Positions 48,765 to 60,259 of a stretch of 64,000 nt of DNA are shown here, one piece after another. Both the position numbers and the translations under genes were made by a program. Source of the DNA: Cynocephalus volans. Taxonomy: Eukaryota; Chordata; Mammalia; Dermoptera; Cynocephalidae. The notes under the pieces are model-generated. The model worked only from the letters and a program-made list of their open reading frames with translations, was not told the DNA's origin and made no database searches. Each line of letters opens with the position of its first letter. Position 1 is the first letter of the stretch. The stretch covers positions 23,527,382-23,591,381 of the forward strand of contig NC_084474.1 in the NCBI RefSeq assembly GCF_027409185.1, in the 5' to 3' direction.

Positions 48765-49254
48765 TGGTTTGCAGGGAAGAATTAACAACCTCATTGTCCT
48801 AACAGGACCTTGTCTGCACAAGATTAAATGTTGGACTTTGTTTTGACATGGGATTAAAATAATTTTCAGGAGACTTATGTGGTTCTGGCATTGACCTGAC
48901 AGTCTTAGTCCACTCATGCCCTAGTGTTCCAGCCTAAGTAAACCTCCTCCTTCAGCAATCCCCAACTCTCTGCTCTACACCCGCATCATCAGGTTTTCTC
49001 TCCCAGTTTTAATGATTTATTCAGCCACCAAATTTCTCACTTCTACTGGGCATGAGAAGGCAAGAATTCTCCTCCCTCCTTACCTTAGAGGTTGGGCCAG
49101 AAGCAAGATCAGCCTACCACTTCCTACTGTTTTCTCTCCACCAGGGCTTTGCTATAACAGCCTCACTGCGTTGCTTTAAACTGCATCTGTTTTTCACTTC
49201 CCTTTAGCTCCACCCTCCATCTGACCATAAGTCCTCTGCTTTGTTGGTTGAACA

Positions 49255-49460
49255 AATAGCTTCTTAAGTTATTCTGAGAGTCATTCTAGCAAATTATCAA
49301 ACTGAGAGGGTTAGTGGGAACCTCAAAATTTGTAGCCAGTTGGTCAGAGTGCAGGGGATCTAGGAACCCCCCAAGTTTGCTGCTGGTGTCTGACATGAGA
49401 GCAGTACTGAGGAGGACTGCTCTTCACCTAGGAATAAACCTGGATTAATTTCAAGTATCT
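49255..49460 (+). repeat. ERVL-like LTR fragment
   Basis: 'cattctagcaaattatcaaa' through 'ttgctgctggtgtctgac' repeats, with changes, the end of the fuller LTR at 50350-50985. Confidence 0.7.
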
Positions 49461-49789
49461 GGCTTTGCAATTACCTGTGCTAAAGAGACAAAAGAGAACA
49501 TGGATAAGTAAAATGCCCAGGATGTTCTAGAGTCCTCAGGAAGGGTAGCAGTCCTGACACTGCTTTTCTAATGCCTCCTGTCCACAGAATGCTCTGACCT
49601 ATTTTGAAAGCTGGGATGAAGAATTGGTGCTACTCTTCTACCCATTCTGGGGCCAGTGGGGATTCACATCACCCTAGCCAGAGAGTACAGAATCCACCAG
49701 AAGAGAATGACTCAGTTCCTGCTGGAGAACCCTTCATACACATTTTAATTTTCCCCCATTTTTTTTTATATCTTATGTTCTAGGGCTGG

Positions 49790-49985
49790 TTGTCCAATAT
49801 GGTAGCCACTAGCCACATGTGGCCATTTAAATATAAATTGAAGTTAAATAAGGTTTAAAATTCAGTTCCAGATTTACACTATACACATTCTAAGTACTCA
49901 ATAGCCACATGTGGCTAGAGTTTGGACACCACAGATACAGAACATTTCTGTCATTGAGAAAATTCTAGAGAATAGTGCTGTTCTA
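49790..49985. mobile_element. nonautonomous DNA transposon remnant (hAT-like)
   Basis: 'gccactagccacatgtggcc' and the later 'caatagccacatgtggctag' form the internal inverted pattern typical of a common old mammalian DNA element. Family not certain. Confidence 0.5.
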
Positions 49986-50349
49986 CAGCATGGGTGGGGT
50001 CAGCTTAGTGGGTGAGGTCATGGGCCCTGTAGTCAAAAGATACATCTCTGAGTCAGTGTCACAACTTAGCAGCCACATGACTCCAGGCAACTGCATAACT
50101 TCACTCAGCCACAGGTGGCTCAATGGAATCTGTTACGGGGAGCTATTAGACAAAGTGAGTACTATTCAGTACTTATTTACTACATTTGTTGTGGTGGTAT
50201 AGTAGTAAAAGTAATTTTAGCATTCCCTTTTCTCCCTTCCCGAGATTAAAAACACACTGAGGTCTCATTGTATAATAAAGAATTTGGCTAGGCTTTGTTC
50301 CAAGTTCCTGGGAAGGTGTCTCTAAATCCTTAAAATTTCCTGAGTGATA

Positions 50350-50985
50350 GGCATGTCTTAGTTATTCATCATGGGCCGTGATATTTCATGAGATGACTCA
50401 GGATGGGAGCCGCCATGCCAGAAAGACCAACCATGTGGTTAAAATGTTGGGGCTTTGAGCCATGTGGTATCAGCCCAACCTCCAGGGAGGCAAGGGGGCT
50501 GAAGTTTGAGTTCAGTCATGTGGCCAATGATTCCTCAATTGTGCTTATGAAATGAAACCCCGATAAAAACTCTGGACACAGAAACTCAGGTGAACTTCCC
50601 TGGTTAACAGCACTCTGTACGTATTGTTACACACTGATGTGCCTCCTGACTCTACTGGGAGACTGCGCAGTAGTTCACATCTGGGATTATCCCTGACCTT
50701 GTCCTATGTGTTTCTTCCTTTGGCTGGTCCTAATTTGTATCCTTTTCTGGTCTAATAAAACTGTAATCATAAGTACAGTGTTTTCCCAAGTTCTGAGATT
50801 CATTCTAGCAAATTATCAAACTGAAGGGGATAGTGGGAACCTCCAAATTTATAGCCATTTGGTCAGAGGGGACCTGGGGACCCCCCAAGGTTGCTGCTGG
50901 TGTCTGATGTGAGGGCAGTCCTGAGGAGGACTGTGCCCTTCGCCTGTAAAGTTTGGCACAACTTCAGGTAGTGTCCACATGGCAC
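50350..50985 (+). repeat. ERVL-like LTR
   Basis: Contains 'ttctggtctaataaaactgt' (AATAAA at about 50755) followed by 'cattctagcaaattatcaaa' and 'ttgctgctggtgtctgatgt'. The end resembles a well-known ERVL-type LTR from memory. Confidence 0.65.
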
Positions 50986-53846
50986 CGCAGGCCTATGTTT
51001 CATTCCTGTGTCCTGGTCCCTAAGGCCTGGTCTCATCTGGCCTGGCAGCTAGAGGTTGAAAGAAGTCAAAAGCTTCCTCTTTCTGTTGTCACCTCTTAAG
51101 GGCCAAATACACTGTTGGGTGCATACACGGGTTCTTAGGAAACCATCTCATTCCTCCACACTTAACTGAGGGCTGAGAAGCTGTTGGAGGAGGGGACAGT
51201 GGTGGTGGCTTCGCTTCAGTTTCTCAGTGTGTCTGCACACACTCCTGCCCCAGGCTGGTGGGACGCAGGAATGAGTGGTAATTAGGGCTTCCAACCAAGG
51301 CAGCTCCCTGCTTAATTGCTCCTGATTGCTTTCAAGCCCCATTGTTTTGATTTGTATTTACCTGATGCTCAGTGATGCTGAGCATATTTTCATGTGTCTT
51401 TTTGCCACTTATGTTTTCCTTTGAGAAATGCTTATTCAACTCCTTTGACCATTTTTCAATTGGGTTACTTGAGGTTTTTTTTTTTTACTGTTGTTTGAGT
51501 TTTTTGTGTATTCTGGATATTAATCCTTTGTCAGATGCATTCTTGGCAAATAATTTCTCCCATTCTGTAGGTTGTCTTTTTGTTCTGTTACTTGTTTCTT
51601 TTAGTGTGCAGAAGATTTTTAGTTTGATATAATCCCATTTGTTTGTTTTTCCTTTTGTTGTCTGTGCTTTGGGGATCATATCTGCAAAGTGTTTGCCCAG
51701 TCCTACTTCCCAAAGTGTTTCCTCTATGTTTTCTTTTAGTAGTTTTGCAGTTTCAGGTCTTATACTTTAAGTCTTTAATACATTTTTGAGTTGGTTTTGC
51801 TATATGGTGAGAGTTATGAGTCTAGTTTCATTCTTCTACATGTGGATGTCCAGTTTTCCCAGCACCATTTATTGAAGAGGCAGTCTTTTCCCAATGTATG
51901 TCCTTGGTGCCTTTGTTGGCTATAGGTTTGTGGGTTGATTTTGGGGTTGTCTATTCTGTTCCATCTGTCCAAGTGTCTGTTTTTATTCCAGTAACATGCT
52001 GTTTTGGTTACTATAGCTTTGGAGTACAGTTTGAAGTCAGGTGGTGCTATGGCTTTGGCTTTATTTTTTTTGCTCAATATTGCTTTGGCTCTTCAGGGTT
52101 TTTGGTTGTTCCATATGAATGTTAGATTGTTTTTCTATTTCTGTGAAGAATGTCATTGGTATTTTGATGGGCATTGCATTGAATCTGTAGATCTCTTCGG
52201 GTAGTATGAACATTTTGACAATATTAATTCTTCCAATCGAAGAGCATGGAATGTCTTTTCATCTTTTTGTGTCCTCTTTAATTTCTTCCAACAGTGATTT
52301 ATAGTTCTTATTGTAGAGATCTTTCACCTCCTTGGTTAAATTCATTCCTTGGTATTCTATTTTTCTGGTGACTACTGTAACTGGGCTTGCTTTCCTACTT
52401 TCTTTTTCTGCTAGTTCGTTGTTCGAGTATGAAAATGTTGCTGATTTTTGTGTGTTGATTTTGTATCCTGCAAGTTTACTAAAATTGTTTATCAGCTCTA
52501 AGAGGTTTTTCTTTGCACAATCCTTAGGTTTTTCTATATTTAGGACCATGTCATCTGCAAACAGAGACAATCTGACTTTGTCTTTTCCAATCTGGATGCC
52601 CTTTATTTCTTTCTCTTGCTTGATTGCTCTGGCTAATACTTCCAATACTACGTTAAATAGGAGTGGTGAGAGTGGCCCTTTTGTCTTGTTCCCATTTTTC
52701 AGGATGATATTGGTGGTGGGTTTGTACAATATGGCTTTTATTGTGTTGAAATATTCTCCTTCTATACCTAATTTGCTGAGAGTCTTTTTCATGAACGGAT
52801 GTTGAATTCTGTCTAATGCTTTTTCTGTCTATTGAGATAATCATAGGTTTTTGTCCTTGATTTTGTTAATGTGGTGTATCACATTTATTGACTTGCATAT
52901 TTTGAACCATATTGCAGCCCTGGGATGAATCCCACTTGATTGTGGTGTATAATTTAATGTGTTGCTGTATTCTATTTGCTTATATTTAGTTGAGGGGTTT
53001 TGCATCTATGTTCATCAGAGATATTGGCCTATAGTTTTCTTTTTTGTTGTATCTTTGTCTGGTTTGGGCATCAGGGTGATGCTAGCCTAATAGAATAAGT
53101 CTGGGAGAATGGCTTCTGTTTCAATTTTTTGGACTAGCTTGAAGAGAATTGGTATTATTTCCTCTTTAATGGTTTGGTAGAATTCTACAGTAAAGCCATC
53201 CAGTCCTGGGCTTTTCTTTGTTGGGAAACTGCTGATTACTGATTTAATCTTGTTGCTTGTTATTGGTCTGTTTTGGTTTTCTGTTTCTTCTTGGTTCAGT
53301 CTTAGTAGTTTGTATGTGTCCAGAAATTTATCTATTTCCTCCAGGTTTTCATATTTTTTGGTGTACAGTTGTTTATAATAGTCTCTCATGATTCTTCTTA
53401 TTTCTGTGGTATCAGTTGTAATGAAAAAGATTTTCATTTATGATTTTTGTTATTTGTGTCTTCTTTTTTTAGTTAGCTCAGCTAATAGCTTGTTTATTTT
53501 ATCTTCTCAAACCAACTTTTTGTTTTATTTATCCTTTGTATTGTTTTTGGGGTCTCTGTTTCATTGAATTCTGCTCTGATCTTAATTATTTCTTTCCATC
53601 TACTAATTTGGGGATTGGACTGTTCTTGCTTTTTTAGTTTTTTGAGGTGAAGCATTAGGTTGTTTACTTGAAATCTTTCAACTCTTTCAATATAAGTGTT
53701 ATTGCAATAAACTTCCCTCTTAGAATTGTTTTTGCAGTATCCCACAGGTTTTGGTATGATCTGTCCTTATTTTCATTAGTTTCGAAGAACTTTTAATTTC
53801 CCTCTTTAATTTCTTCTCGGACCCATATGTCATTCAGGAGCATGTT

Positions 53847-54013
53847 TTTTGTTTTCTGTTTTTCTGACCAGTAAGGGGATCACAGCCCCTGGCATGGTGT
53901 TGTCTGCACCACACTGAGCCAGCGAGTGCACCAGCCAACCCTATATAGGATCTGAACCCGCAGCCTCGGCTCTACCAGCACCACACTCTCCCGAGTGAGC
54001 CACGAGGATGGCC
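53847..54013 (-). repeat. tRNA-Ile-like SINE, dimer, inside L1
   Basis: Antisense dimer with 'ggatctgaacccgcagcctc' in one unit and 'cagtaaggggatcacagccc' in the other. Duplication CAGGAGCATGTT at 53835-53846 and 54014-54025. Confidence 0.9.
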
Positions 54014-54294
54014 CAGGAGCATGTTGTTTAATTTCCATGTGTTTTAATAGTTTCCAGAGCTTTGCTTGTTTTTGATTTCTAGTTTTAATCCACTGTGGTC
54101 TGAGAAGACACTTGAAATGATATCAATTTAAAAAATTTGTCAAGGCTTGATTTGTGACCTAATATGTGGTCTATTCTGTAGAATGTCCCATGTACTGATA
54201 AGAACGATGTGAATTCTAGGGTTGTTGGATGAAATGTTCTATAGACATCTGCCAAGTCCAATTCGTCAAAAGTGCTGTTTAAATCCTGTGTTTC

Positions 54295-54435
54295 AAATAA
54301 AGTAGGGGGGGGGAGAAGACAGAATAACCACAAAAATTCCTTGAACTACTTAAGTGAACAGATATGATGTGGGGGGATAGGAACAGGTAAAGGGGCATGA
54401 AAATCAACTACAATGTATTTTGAGAAGTAAAATAA

Positions 54436-54500
<65 letters not shown>

Positions 54501-54543
54501 TTAAAAAGTAAAAAAGAAATAAGAAATAAATAAAAAAATTTTA
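54295..54543 (+). mobile_element. L1 3'-UTR end inserted in older L1
   Basis: A plus-strand insertion with a G run (54305-54313), 'caactacaatgtatttt', and an A-rich tail containing a GATA microsatellite. Perfect 14-bp duplication AAATCCTGTGTTTC at 54281-54294 and 54544-54557. Opposite in orientation to its host L1. Confidence 0.88.
54435..54499 (+). repeat. (GATA)n microsatellite
   Basis: About 15 GATA units grown inside the A-rich tail of the inserted L1 end. It is likely length-variable. Confidence 0.97.
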
Positions 54544-55989
54544 AAATCCTGTGTTTCTCTATTGATTTAATGCCTAGATGATCTGTCCAGTGTTGAGAAA
54601 GGGGTGCTCAGGTCCCCATTATCATGTTTGAGCCTATCTCCTTCTCTAGGTCTAATAGTGTTTGCTTTATATTTGGGTGCTCTGGTGTTGGGTGCATATA
54701 TATTTATGATTGTTATGTCTTCTTGCTCAATCAATCTCTTTATCATTATATAGAGGCCTTCTTTGGCTCTTTTTATAGTTTTTGGTTTAAAGTCTATTTT
54801 ATCTGATATAAGCATAGCTAATCCTCCTCATTTTTGATTTCCAGTTGTGTGGTATATTCTTCTCCATCCCTTCACTCTTAGTCTGTGTGCATCTTACAGG
54901 TAACACGAGTCTCTTGTAAACAGCATATAATTGGGTCTGGCTTTTTAATATAAGCTGTCAGTCTATATCTTTTCAGTGGGGAATTTAATTAATTTATGTT
55001 TAGGGTTCTTACTGAAAGTTATTGTCTTACTCTGTCATTTTATTGATTTTTATTTGGATGTTTTAAACACTTTTTTTTTTTCTTTCCCTCATTTTTTTGT
55101 TTTTGGTGTTTTTTGGCTTTTGGAGGTGGTAACAGTTTCTTTTTCTTGCTTGCTTGCATTTTTGTTCTTCCAGTGGGTTTTGTTCCTTCTTGTGTATTCA
55201 TGGAAGTGATTATTGTTTTTTTGGATTCCAGATGCTGGTCTCCCTTGAGGATGTCTTGTAGGACTGGTTGTGTGGTGGTGAACTCTTGTAGTTTTTGTTT
55301 GTCTAGAAAATACACTATTTTTCTCTTGTTTCTGGAGGATAGCCTTGCTGGGTATAGTGTTCTTGGCTAGTAGGGTTTCTTTATTTTAGTATTTTGAGTA
55401 TATCATCCCATTTTCTTCTGGCCTGTAGAGTTTCTGTTGAGAAGTTTGCTGTTTATCTGATGGGGACTTTCTTATAAGTGACTTGACACTTTTGCTGTTT
55501 TTAGGATTTTCTCTTTGTCTTTGAGTTTTACCAGTTTGACTATAATATGCCTGGGACAGGACCTTTTGGGATTGAATATATTTGGGGATCTTTGAGCCTC
55601 CTGCTTAAGCTCTCAGTTGTGGGGTTTCTTTTTATTATTTCAATGAATGATTCCTTTGGTCCCATGAGTTCTGCTATACATTTTTTTAAGTATTAATCTC
55701 TTTGTAAATTTCCTCCTTCATATCCTGAATAGTTTTGCTCAGTTCATTGTGTTGTTTAACTGTGTCTTCTTGTATTTCATTGGGTTTCTTTAAGATTTTA
55801 CTCAGATATCTTTTTCAGTCATTTCAATGGTTTCCTGCTCTATGGGGTCTGGTACTTGAGAGTTATTGTATTCCTTTGGTGTATTCATATTTTCGTGTTT
55901 TTTTCATAGTTTTAGTATCTCTACATTGATGTCTAGTCATCTGGTAGAGCAATTGCTTCTTCTGTTACTCTCCTTCCCTGGACTCTGCT

Positions 55990-56400
55990 GGTGACTCTCC
56001 TTGTGTCAATTAGGTCAAGTGGTCAGCAATCTGTCTGCACCATGGCAGTGGCTGGTGTGGCTGCTGGTATGGCAGTGGTGGCTACAGCAGTGGCAGGCTG
56101 CTTGCACAATGATGGTGGCTGTCTGGTGGTGCTGGTGGTGGCAGAAACCACAGCAGCAGTGGTTGCAGCAGCTGCCAGTTTGGCTGCAGTGTCCACAGCA
56201 GTGGTCCGCACAGCTATGGTTACTGCAGCAACAGTATTACCTCATGTTGGTGGCAGTAGTGTTGGAGGCTGCAACTGCCTCCCTGGCATCTGCAGTGTCC
56301 TTGGTGGCAGCAGTGTCACCTTGTGGGGATGGCAGCAGCACAAGTGGGTGCAACTGCCTCCCTGGCATCTGCAGTGTCTCTTGAATAAGTATGGAGTGGA
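55990..56400 (-). repeat. GCA/TGG-rich repeat block at the L1 5' end
   Basis: Imperfect short repeats of 'gtggcagcag' type and two longer direct repeats: 'gcaactgcctccctggcatc' at 56271 and again at 56350, offset 79 bp. Long chance frames arise from the composition. It sits where the L1 promoter/5' UTR is expected. Confidence 0.6.
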
Positions 56401-56999
56401 ATAAAGTTTTCTGGTTCCTCCCTAGAGCAGAGCACTCTCCCTATGTCCCACTCCCAATGCACACATCCACCCCAGAGATGGTGGGTCTATCAGAGTAGGG
56501 AGGAGCAAGGAATGGAGAGAAGAGGATGCGGAGGGAAGGTGCATTATTCATCACCTTGCACTTATTCCTATGGAATTCTTGCTGGATTCCTGTGTAGCCT
56601 CCAGGGACAGTTCTAGGAAAAAGTGAAAGGCAGAAGGCAAGAAGGATCAGAGAGAAAAAAGGGAGGAGGATGGGGATCAATTGTACATCAAGTAATCAAA
56701 TTGGGGATTTTCAATGTCAAAATTAATTGTTTCGAGTATTTTTTTTTCCTTACAAATACTGCTAAGTTAGGTTATGAGCCCTACTCAGTTCTGGATCAAA
56801 GGACTGCAGTCCAGCTAGGTGAGGTCACTTTCTCAAGACCATGACATGAGGTAGACACAGAAGCTGGAGAGAAGCTGTCTCCTTACTCACCCTGGAGCCT
56901 TCCACCACTTTGTCGCTGGTTGCTCAGACTCAGCATCTCAGTCATCTGTGGATTCTACTTTCATAATAGCCCCAGAGTCCATTTCCTATGGGCCCAGTG

Positions 57000-57625
57000 T
57001 CATGGCCCCATACCAGGGCTTTGTGACCTCTCACCTAGACTATCGGCAACAGCTTGCACTCTGGTCTTTAGTGCATCTTCACTCTAATCTGTCCCAATCG
57101 CCCCTGCAAGATTAATCTAACCAACTCACAGCTCTCATGGAAACTTTTAACAACTTCCTATTGCCTAATTTAATACATGTTAACAACTATAGTCCAGTGT
57201 CCATGGCCTGCCAGTGCATATGCAGCATGCTGTGCACTCCAAATCAAGCCACCATAAGCTCTGAGAGTTCCTGCACTCCTGTGCCTCCATATCTCTGCTA
57301 AGCCTTCTCTCAGAAAGCTCCACCTGTGCCCCACCTAGTGCACATCCATCCCTCGAATTTCCTCAATGGATTGATTCAAATGCTACCTCCACCCACGAAG
57401 CACTCCTGATTACTCACACTCTGAAATTCTTTAGCTGTTTATCACATTGTGTTTTGTCCTGTGGTTCTTTATATGCATGTCTTATCTCTGCTATTAAACT
57501 TAGCTCCTTTCAGACAATGATCTGTGTCTTGTTCAGCTTTCAATCCCCAGAGCTTTGTACAATTGTGGGTCACAATGGAAAGAATGACAAATACTCAACA
57601 AATGTTTTTTGAAGGAATAAATTCC
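57000..57625 (+). repeat. L2 3' region
   Basis: 'cactctaatctgtcccaatc', 'tctcagaaagctccacctgt', 'ttagctcctttcagacaatg' and the closing 'actcaacaaatg' read as a long L2 end. Confidence 0.8.
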
Positions 57626-59100
57626 TTCTCTAAGCACAGGCTCTGCTACAATGTATATTATTAGTTTAAGTACTTTTCCTTAGATTTCAAGGTCTTTTAC
57701 TTTTGCAGTAGAAACTTTATGTTTCCTAGAAAATATTTCACCTACGCTATTGTGCTCAAACCTCTATAGCCTATGTAATGTTAAACACAACTAACTGCCT
57801 GGGCTAGGTGAACTGAAATAACTCTAAAAAAAATAACACCAGTTCTCTTCTTCACTGTAGTTGTTAACCAAATATTGAAAGGAATAAGAGAATTTTCTAA
57901 AGATCCCAGAAATGTTTATGAATACATATAACTTATTATGAGTTAATAGAGCTTATAGCACTAAGACCACATATAACCAGTCACACTGACCTACTTTTTA
58001 CTGGTAATTAAGGGTATACCAGTGACATGTTCAGTGTTCAAGGTTTTTAAAATCAAGGATGCAGTAAGATGCAAATTCATCACATCAAAACGACATGAAT
58101 TTTCATTTTTGATCTGATTTAAAATTTTAAAATACAATATATATTGGTTGAATAGTTATTTCACAAAATCCTGGCAAATGTTAGAATCAATGTTTATGAC
58201 TCAAGAGTGGACCAAGAATAGCAGTAATAATCAGGGAAACTATCTTTTAGAAAATCACCTTAGAGGAAGAGGCAAACGCAGAGGGGTGTAGTGTTTCAGA
58301 AGCAGATAAAACACAGATAGGGAAGGACTCCATTGTCACGTCAGTTTTCAGCAGCACGGGTATCTGTCCCCTGATGTATGGCAAAGTGAAATAATAAGTC
58401 TGCTACTCCGTGCCACTTACTACCTTGATACTGACCATTGTTGCAAACTAAATTTAAATTTTTAAAGACTGTCAAATTTTCTTTGTTTTTCAGTGTGTGG
58501 GGGGTGGGGAGGAGCACAGATGAAAGAGTGTTAGGAAGAAGGGAAAGCAATGTGGAGGAGAGAAGAGCATAGTAGAGTTTTATTATACAACTTTATTTTT
58601 TCTTAAATAATTGGATCATTAACTGGTGTTTGGCAACTTTTTTTACTTTCTGTGGACACCTTTATGATGAAAGGATTTGAAATCAGCTTTTAATTAGAAT
58701 TTTTTCCAGACCACGACACTGGCAAAGATGAAATATTTAGCATTAAGCAAGTGTTTCTAGATGATTGCTTTGTGAAGCTGGGATAAGGATTTGGGGGGCA
58801 TGTTTTGTTTGTTTTCACCTAAGAAGGTGTTAGTACGCTGCTTTGGGTGACTTGCTTCCTAAACTCTCCAGACAGAAGGCACTTAGTACAGTTAGACTCT
58901 TGTCTGCATCCTGCGCCTTCCTGCGAAGCCTGTCACCACGTCCTCCCTGAGTGCTCCCAGAGGGCATGGCTCAGTGACCAGGCACGCACATTTGCATTTG
59001 TTGTTGACAACTGTCAGCTTCGCCCCCCCTTCTCCACACAACCCCCTTCTAAACGGGGGTTTGTAATCCTCCTTCCCGCCCACTCTCTTTTCTCCCTGGG
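57626..59100. other. sequence upstream of TRIM55
   Basis: No gene or clear repeat. It is AT-rich to about 58850, then more GC-rich. It may hold muscle enhancers, but I see no decisive motif cluster outside the last 130 bases before the leader. Confidence 0.5.
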
Positions 59101-59127
59101 GCAAGAATGTTGACTCCTGGTCTCTGT

Positions 59128-59210
59128 CACCTGTCAGAATCCATCCTCCTGTCACTGGCTTATATGGACAAGTCAGGCCACTGTCATGTGACCTCAGGCT
59201 GCTAAATACA
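59128..59210 (+). promoter_or_regulatory. TRIM55: candidate TRIM55 promoter
   Basis: In 83 bases there are an E-box CACCTG (59128-59133), a CArG-like GCTTATATGG with one mismatch (59158-59167), a TCATGTGAC box of the MITF/TFEB type (59184-59192), and CTAAATA (59202-59208), which could serve as MEF2-like or TATA-like. This set suits a striated-muscle gene. The start site is inferred to lie near 59235; none of these sites is tested. Confidence 0.5.
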
Positions 59211-59245
59211 GCTCCAGCACCCACTCCGGACCAAGGCCTGAAACA

Positions 59246-59281
59246 ATGTCCTCCACCGAGAGCAATGTAAAGGACACTTGA
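59246..59281 (+). other. upstream ORF in the TRIM55 leader
   Basis: ATG at 59246 opens an 11-codon frame ([11 protein letters not shown]) ending TGA. Inside it, in another frame, ATG at 59265 is followed directly by TAA (59268-59270). Both precede the main start at 59374 and would reduce its translation if the transcript begins upstream of 59246. Confidence 0.5.
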
Positions 59282-59373
59282 TCACACAATCTTTGGAGTT
59301 ATTTCCAGGAAACACTTGCAGAAGCCAGTCGGAGCACCCTTTCCTGGGCAGCACACTCGGGGACGGCCAGGAG

Positions 59374-59541
59374 ATGAGCGCATCTCTGAATTACAAGTCT
59401 TTTTCCAAAGAGCAGCAGACCATGGATAACTTGGAGAAGCAACTCATCTGTCCCATCTGCTTAGAGATGTTCACAAAACCCGTGGTCATTCTCCCCTGCC
59501 AGCATAACCTGTGTAGGAAATGTGCCAGTGATATTTTCCAG
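59374..59541 (+). CDS. TRIM55: TRIM55 first coding exon: N terminus and first RING half
   Basis: 56 codons of muscle RING-finger protein 2, a striated-muscle TRIM E3 ubiquitin ligase that associates with titin, microtubules and the sarcomere M-band. The ATG at 59374 starts [20 protein letters not shown], the start I know for this protein. An earlier in-frame ATG at 59278 begins a chance extension and is not preferred. RING ligands seen are Cys26, Cys29, Cys42, His44, Cys47 and Cys50. The donor is CAG|GTAGGT at 59542, phase 0. The frame continues into the intron for 26 codons but that part is not coding. Identity with TRIM55 rather than TRIM63 or TRIM54 rests on the N-terminal sequence. Confidence 0.96.
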
Positions 59542-60086
59542 GTAGGTTTGTTTGAAATTGGGTGGGGGGGAGGGGAGAGGGGTGGAAAAGATCCCCTCCT
59601 CTCCAAATCAAGTGCTTAACAGTAAGGTGAATTCCTTTAGAAAACTCTATAAGGCTGCTTTTATTTTCAAGAAAAGCAGAATTTTTAAACGATTTGCTTT
59701 GTTGCTTGACGTCAAGCTCCTCCTTACCTCCAAATCTAGTTTTATTTGAATACTAAGAATCACATTTGTTTTTATAAAAAAAATACCCAAACCATTGAAT
59801 CTGTTTCAAAATTGTAAATGAATTACTGCCCAAGACATTAATGGTGGAGTTTCTGGCTGGATCTTTTGGTTATGGAAAAGCACCTCATGCTGACAATGGT
59901 ACACCAGGGATCACTATGGAAGGTCTGGCCCTGTATTTCAGGACCCCTTGCTGAAGAGGCCCTGAGGGATTATCTCATGGCATGCTTAACTAACATAGAC
60001 ATTCATGCTGTTTGTAGTAACAGGAAGTGAAAAGCAGTCTCAGAAAAGTGGCATTGCTCAATTCTTTTCTTGCTTGGCAAGAACAG

Positions 60087-60259
60087 GCCTCTAACCCATA
60101 CTTGCCCACAAGAGGAGGCACCACCATGGCATCGGGGGGCCGATTCCGCTGCCCATCCTGTAGACACGAAGTGGTTTTGGACAGACATGGGGTTTATGGA
60201 CTTCAGAGGAACCTGCTGGTGGAAAATATCATTGACATCTACAAGCAGGAGTCCACCAG
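60087..60259 (+). CDS. TRIM55: TRIM55 second coding exon: second RING half
   Basis: 57 codons plus two bases, after acceptor AACAG (60082-60086). It encodes [18 protein letters not shown], then the last RING pair Cys78 and Cys81 ([10 protein letters not shown]), completing a C3HC4 RING. The family-specific region after the RING ([19 protein letters not shown]) follows. The exon ends AG|GTAACA inside an Arg codon. The B-box, coiled coil, COS box and acidic tail expected of a roughly 548-residue protein lie beyond the window. Open and intact. Confidence 0.96.

Larger units (their letters stand above)
51335..56410 (-). mobile_element. L1 element, nearly whole but lacking its 3' end
   Basis: Minus-strand frames carry L1 ORF2 parts in order: endonuclease pieces (54567-54815, NIYAPNTRAP; 54085-54333), middle region (53087-53437, [19 protein letters not shown]), and reverse transcriptase (52259-52792, SLFADDMV). 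C-terminal pieces follow (51485-52077, NKWCWENW). ORF1-like text lies at about 55050-55930 and a 5'-UTR-like repeat block at 55990-56400. Stops and frameshifts are frequent. The low-coordinate end stops within ORF2 without a poly-T. A SINE and a younger L1 end are inserted in it. Confidence 0.88.

Noticed and set aside
52332-52805. 157-codon plus-strand membrane-like frame
   Set aside because: Antisense shadow of the L1 reverse transcriptase; hydrophobicity comes from the T-rich complement.
55991-56404. Frames of 127 and 137 codons rich in Val/Ala/Trp/Gln
   Set aside because: Overlapping frames of a GCA/TGG-rich repeat block at the end of an L1; composition explains the openness.
59278-59373. 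Longer TRIM55 N terminus from the upstream in-frame ATG at 59278
   Set aside because: The known protein starts at 59374; the upstream part has no resemblance to the family.
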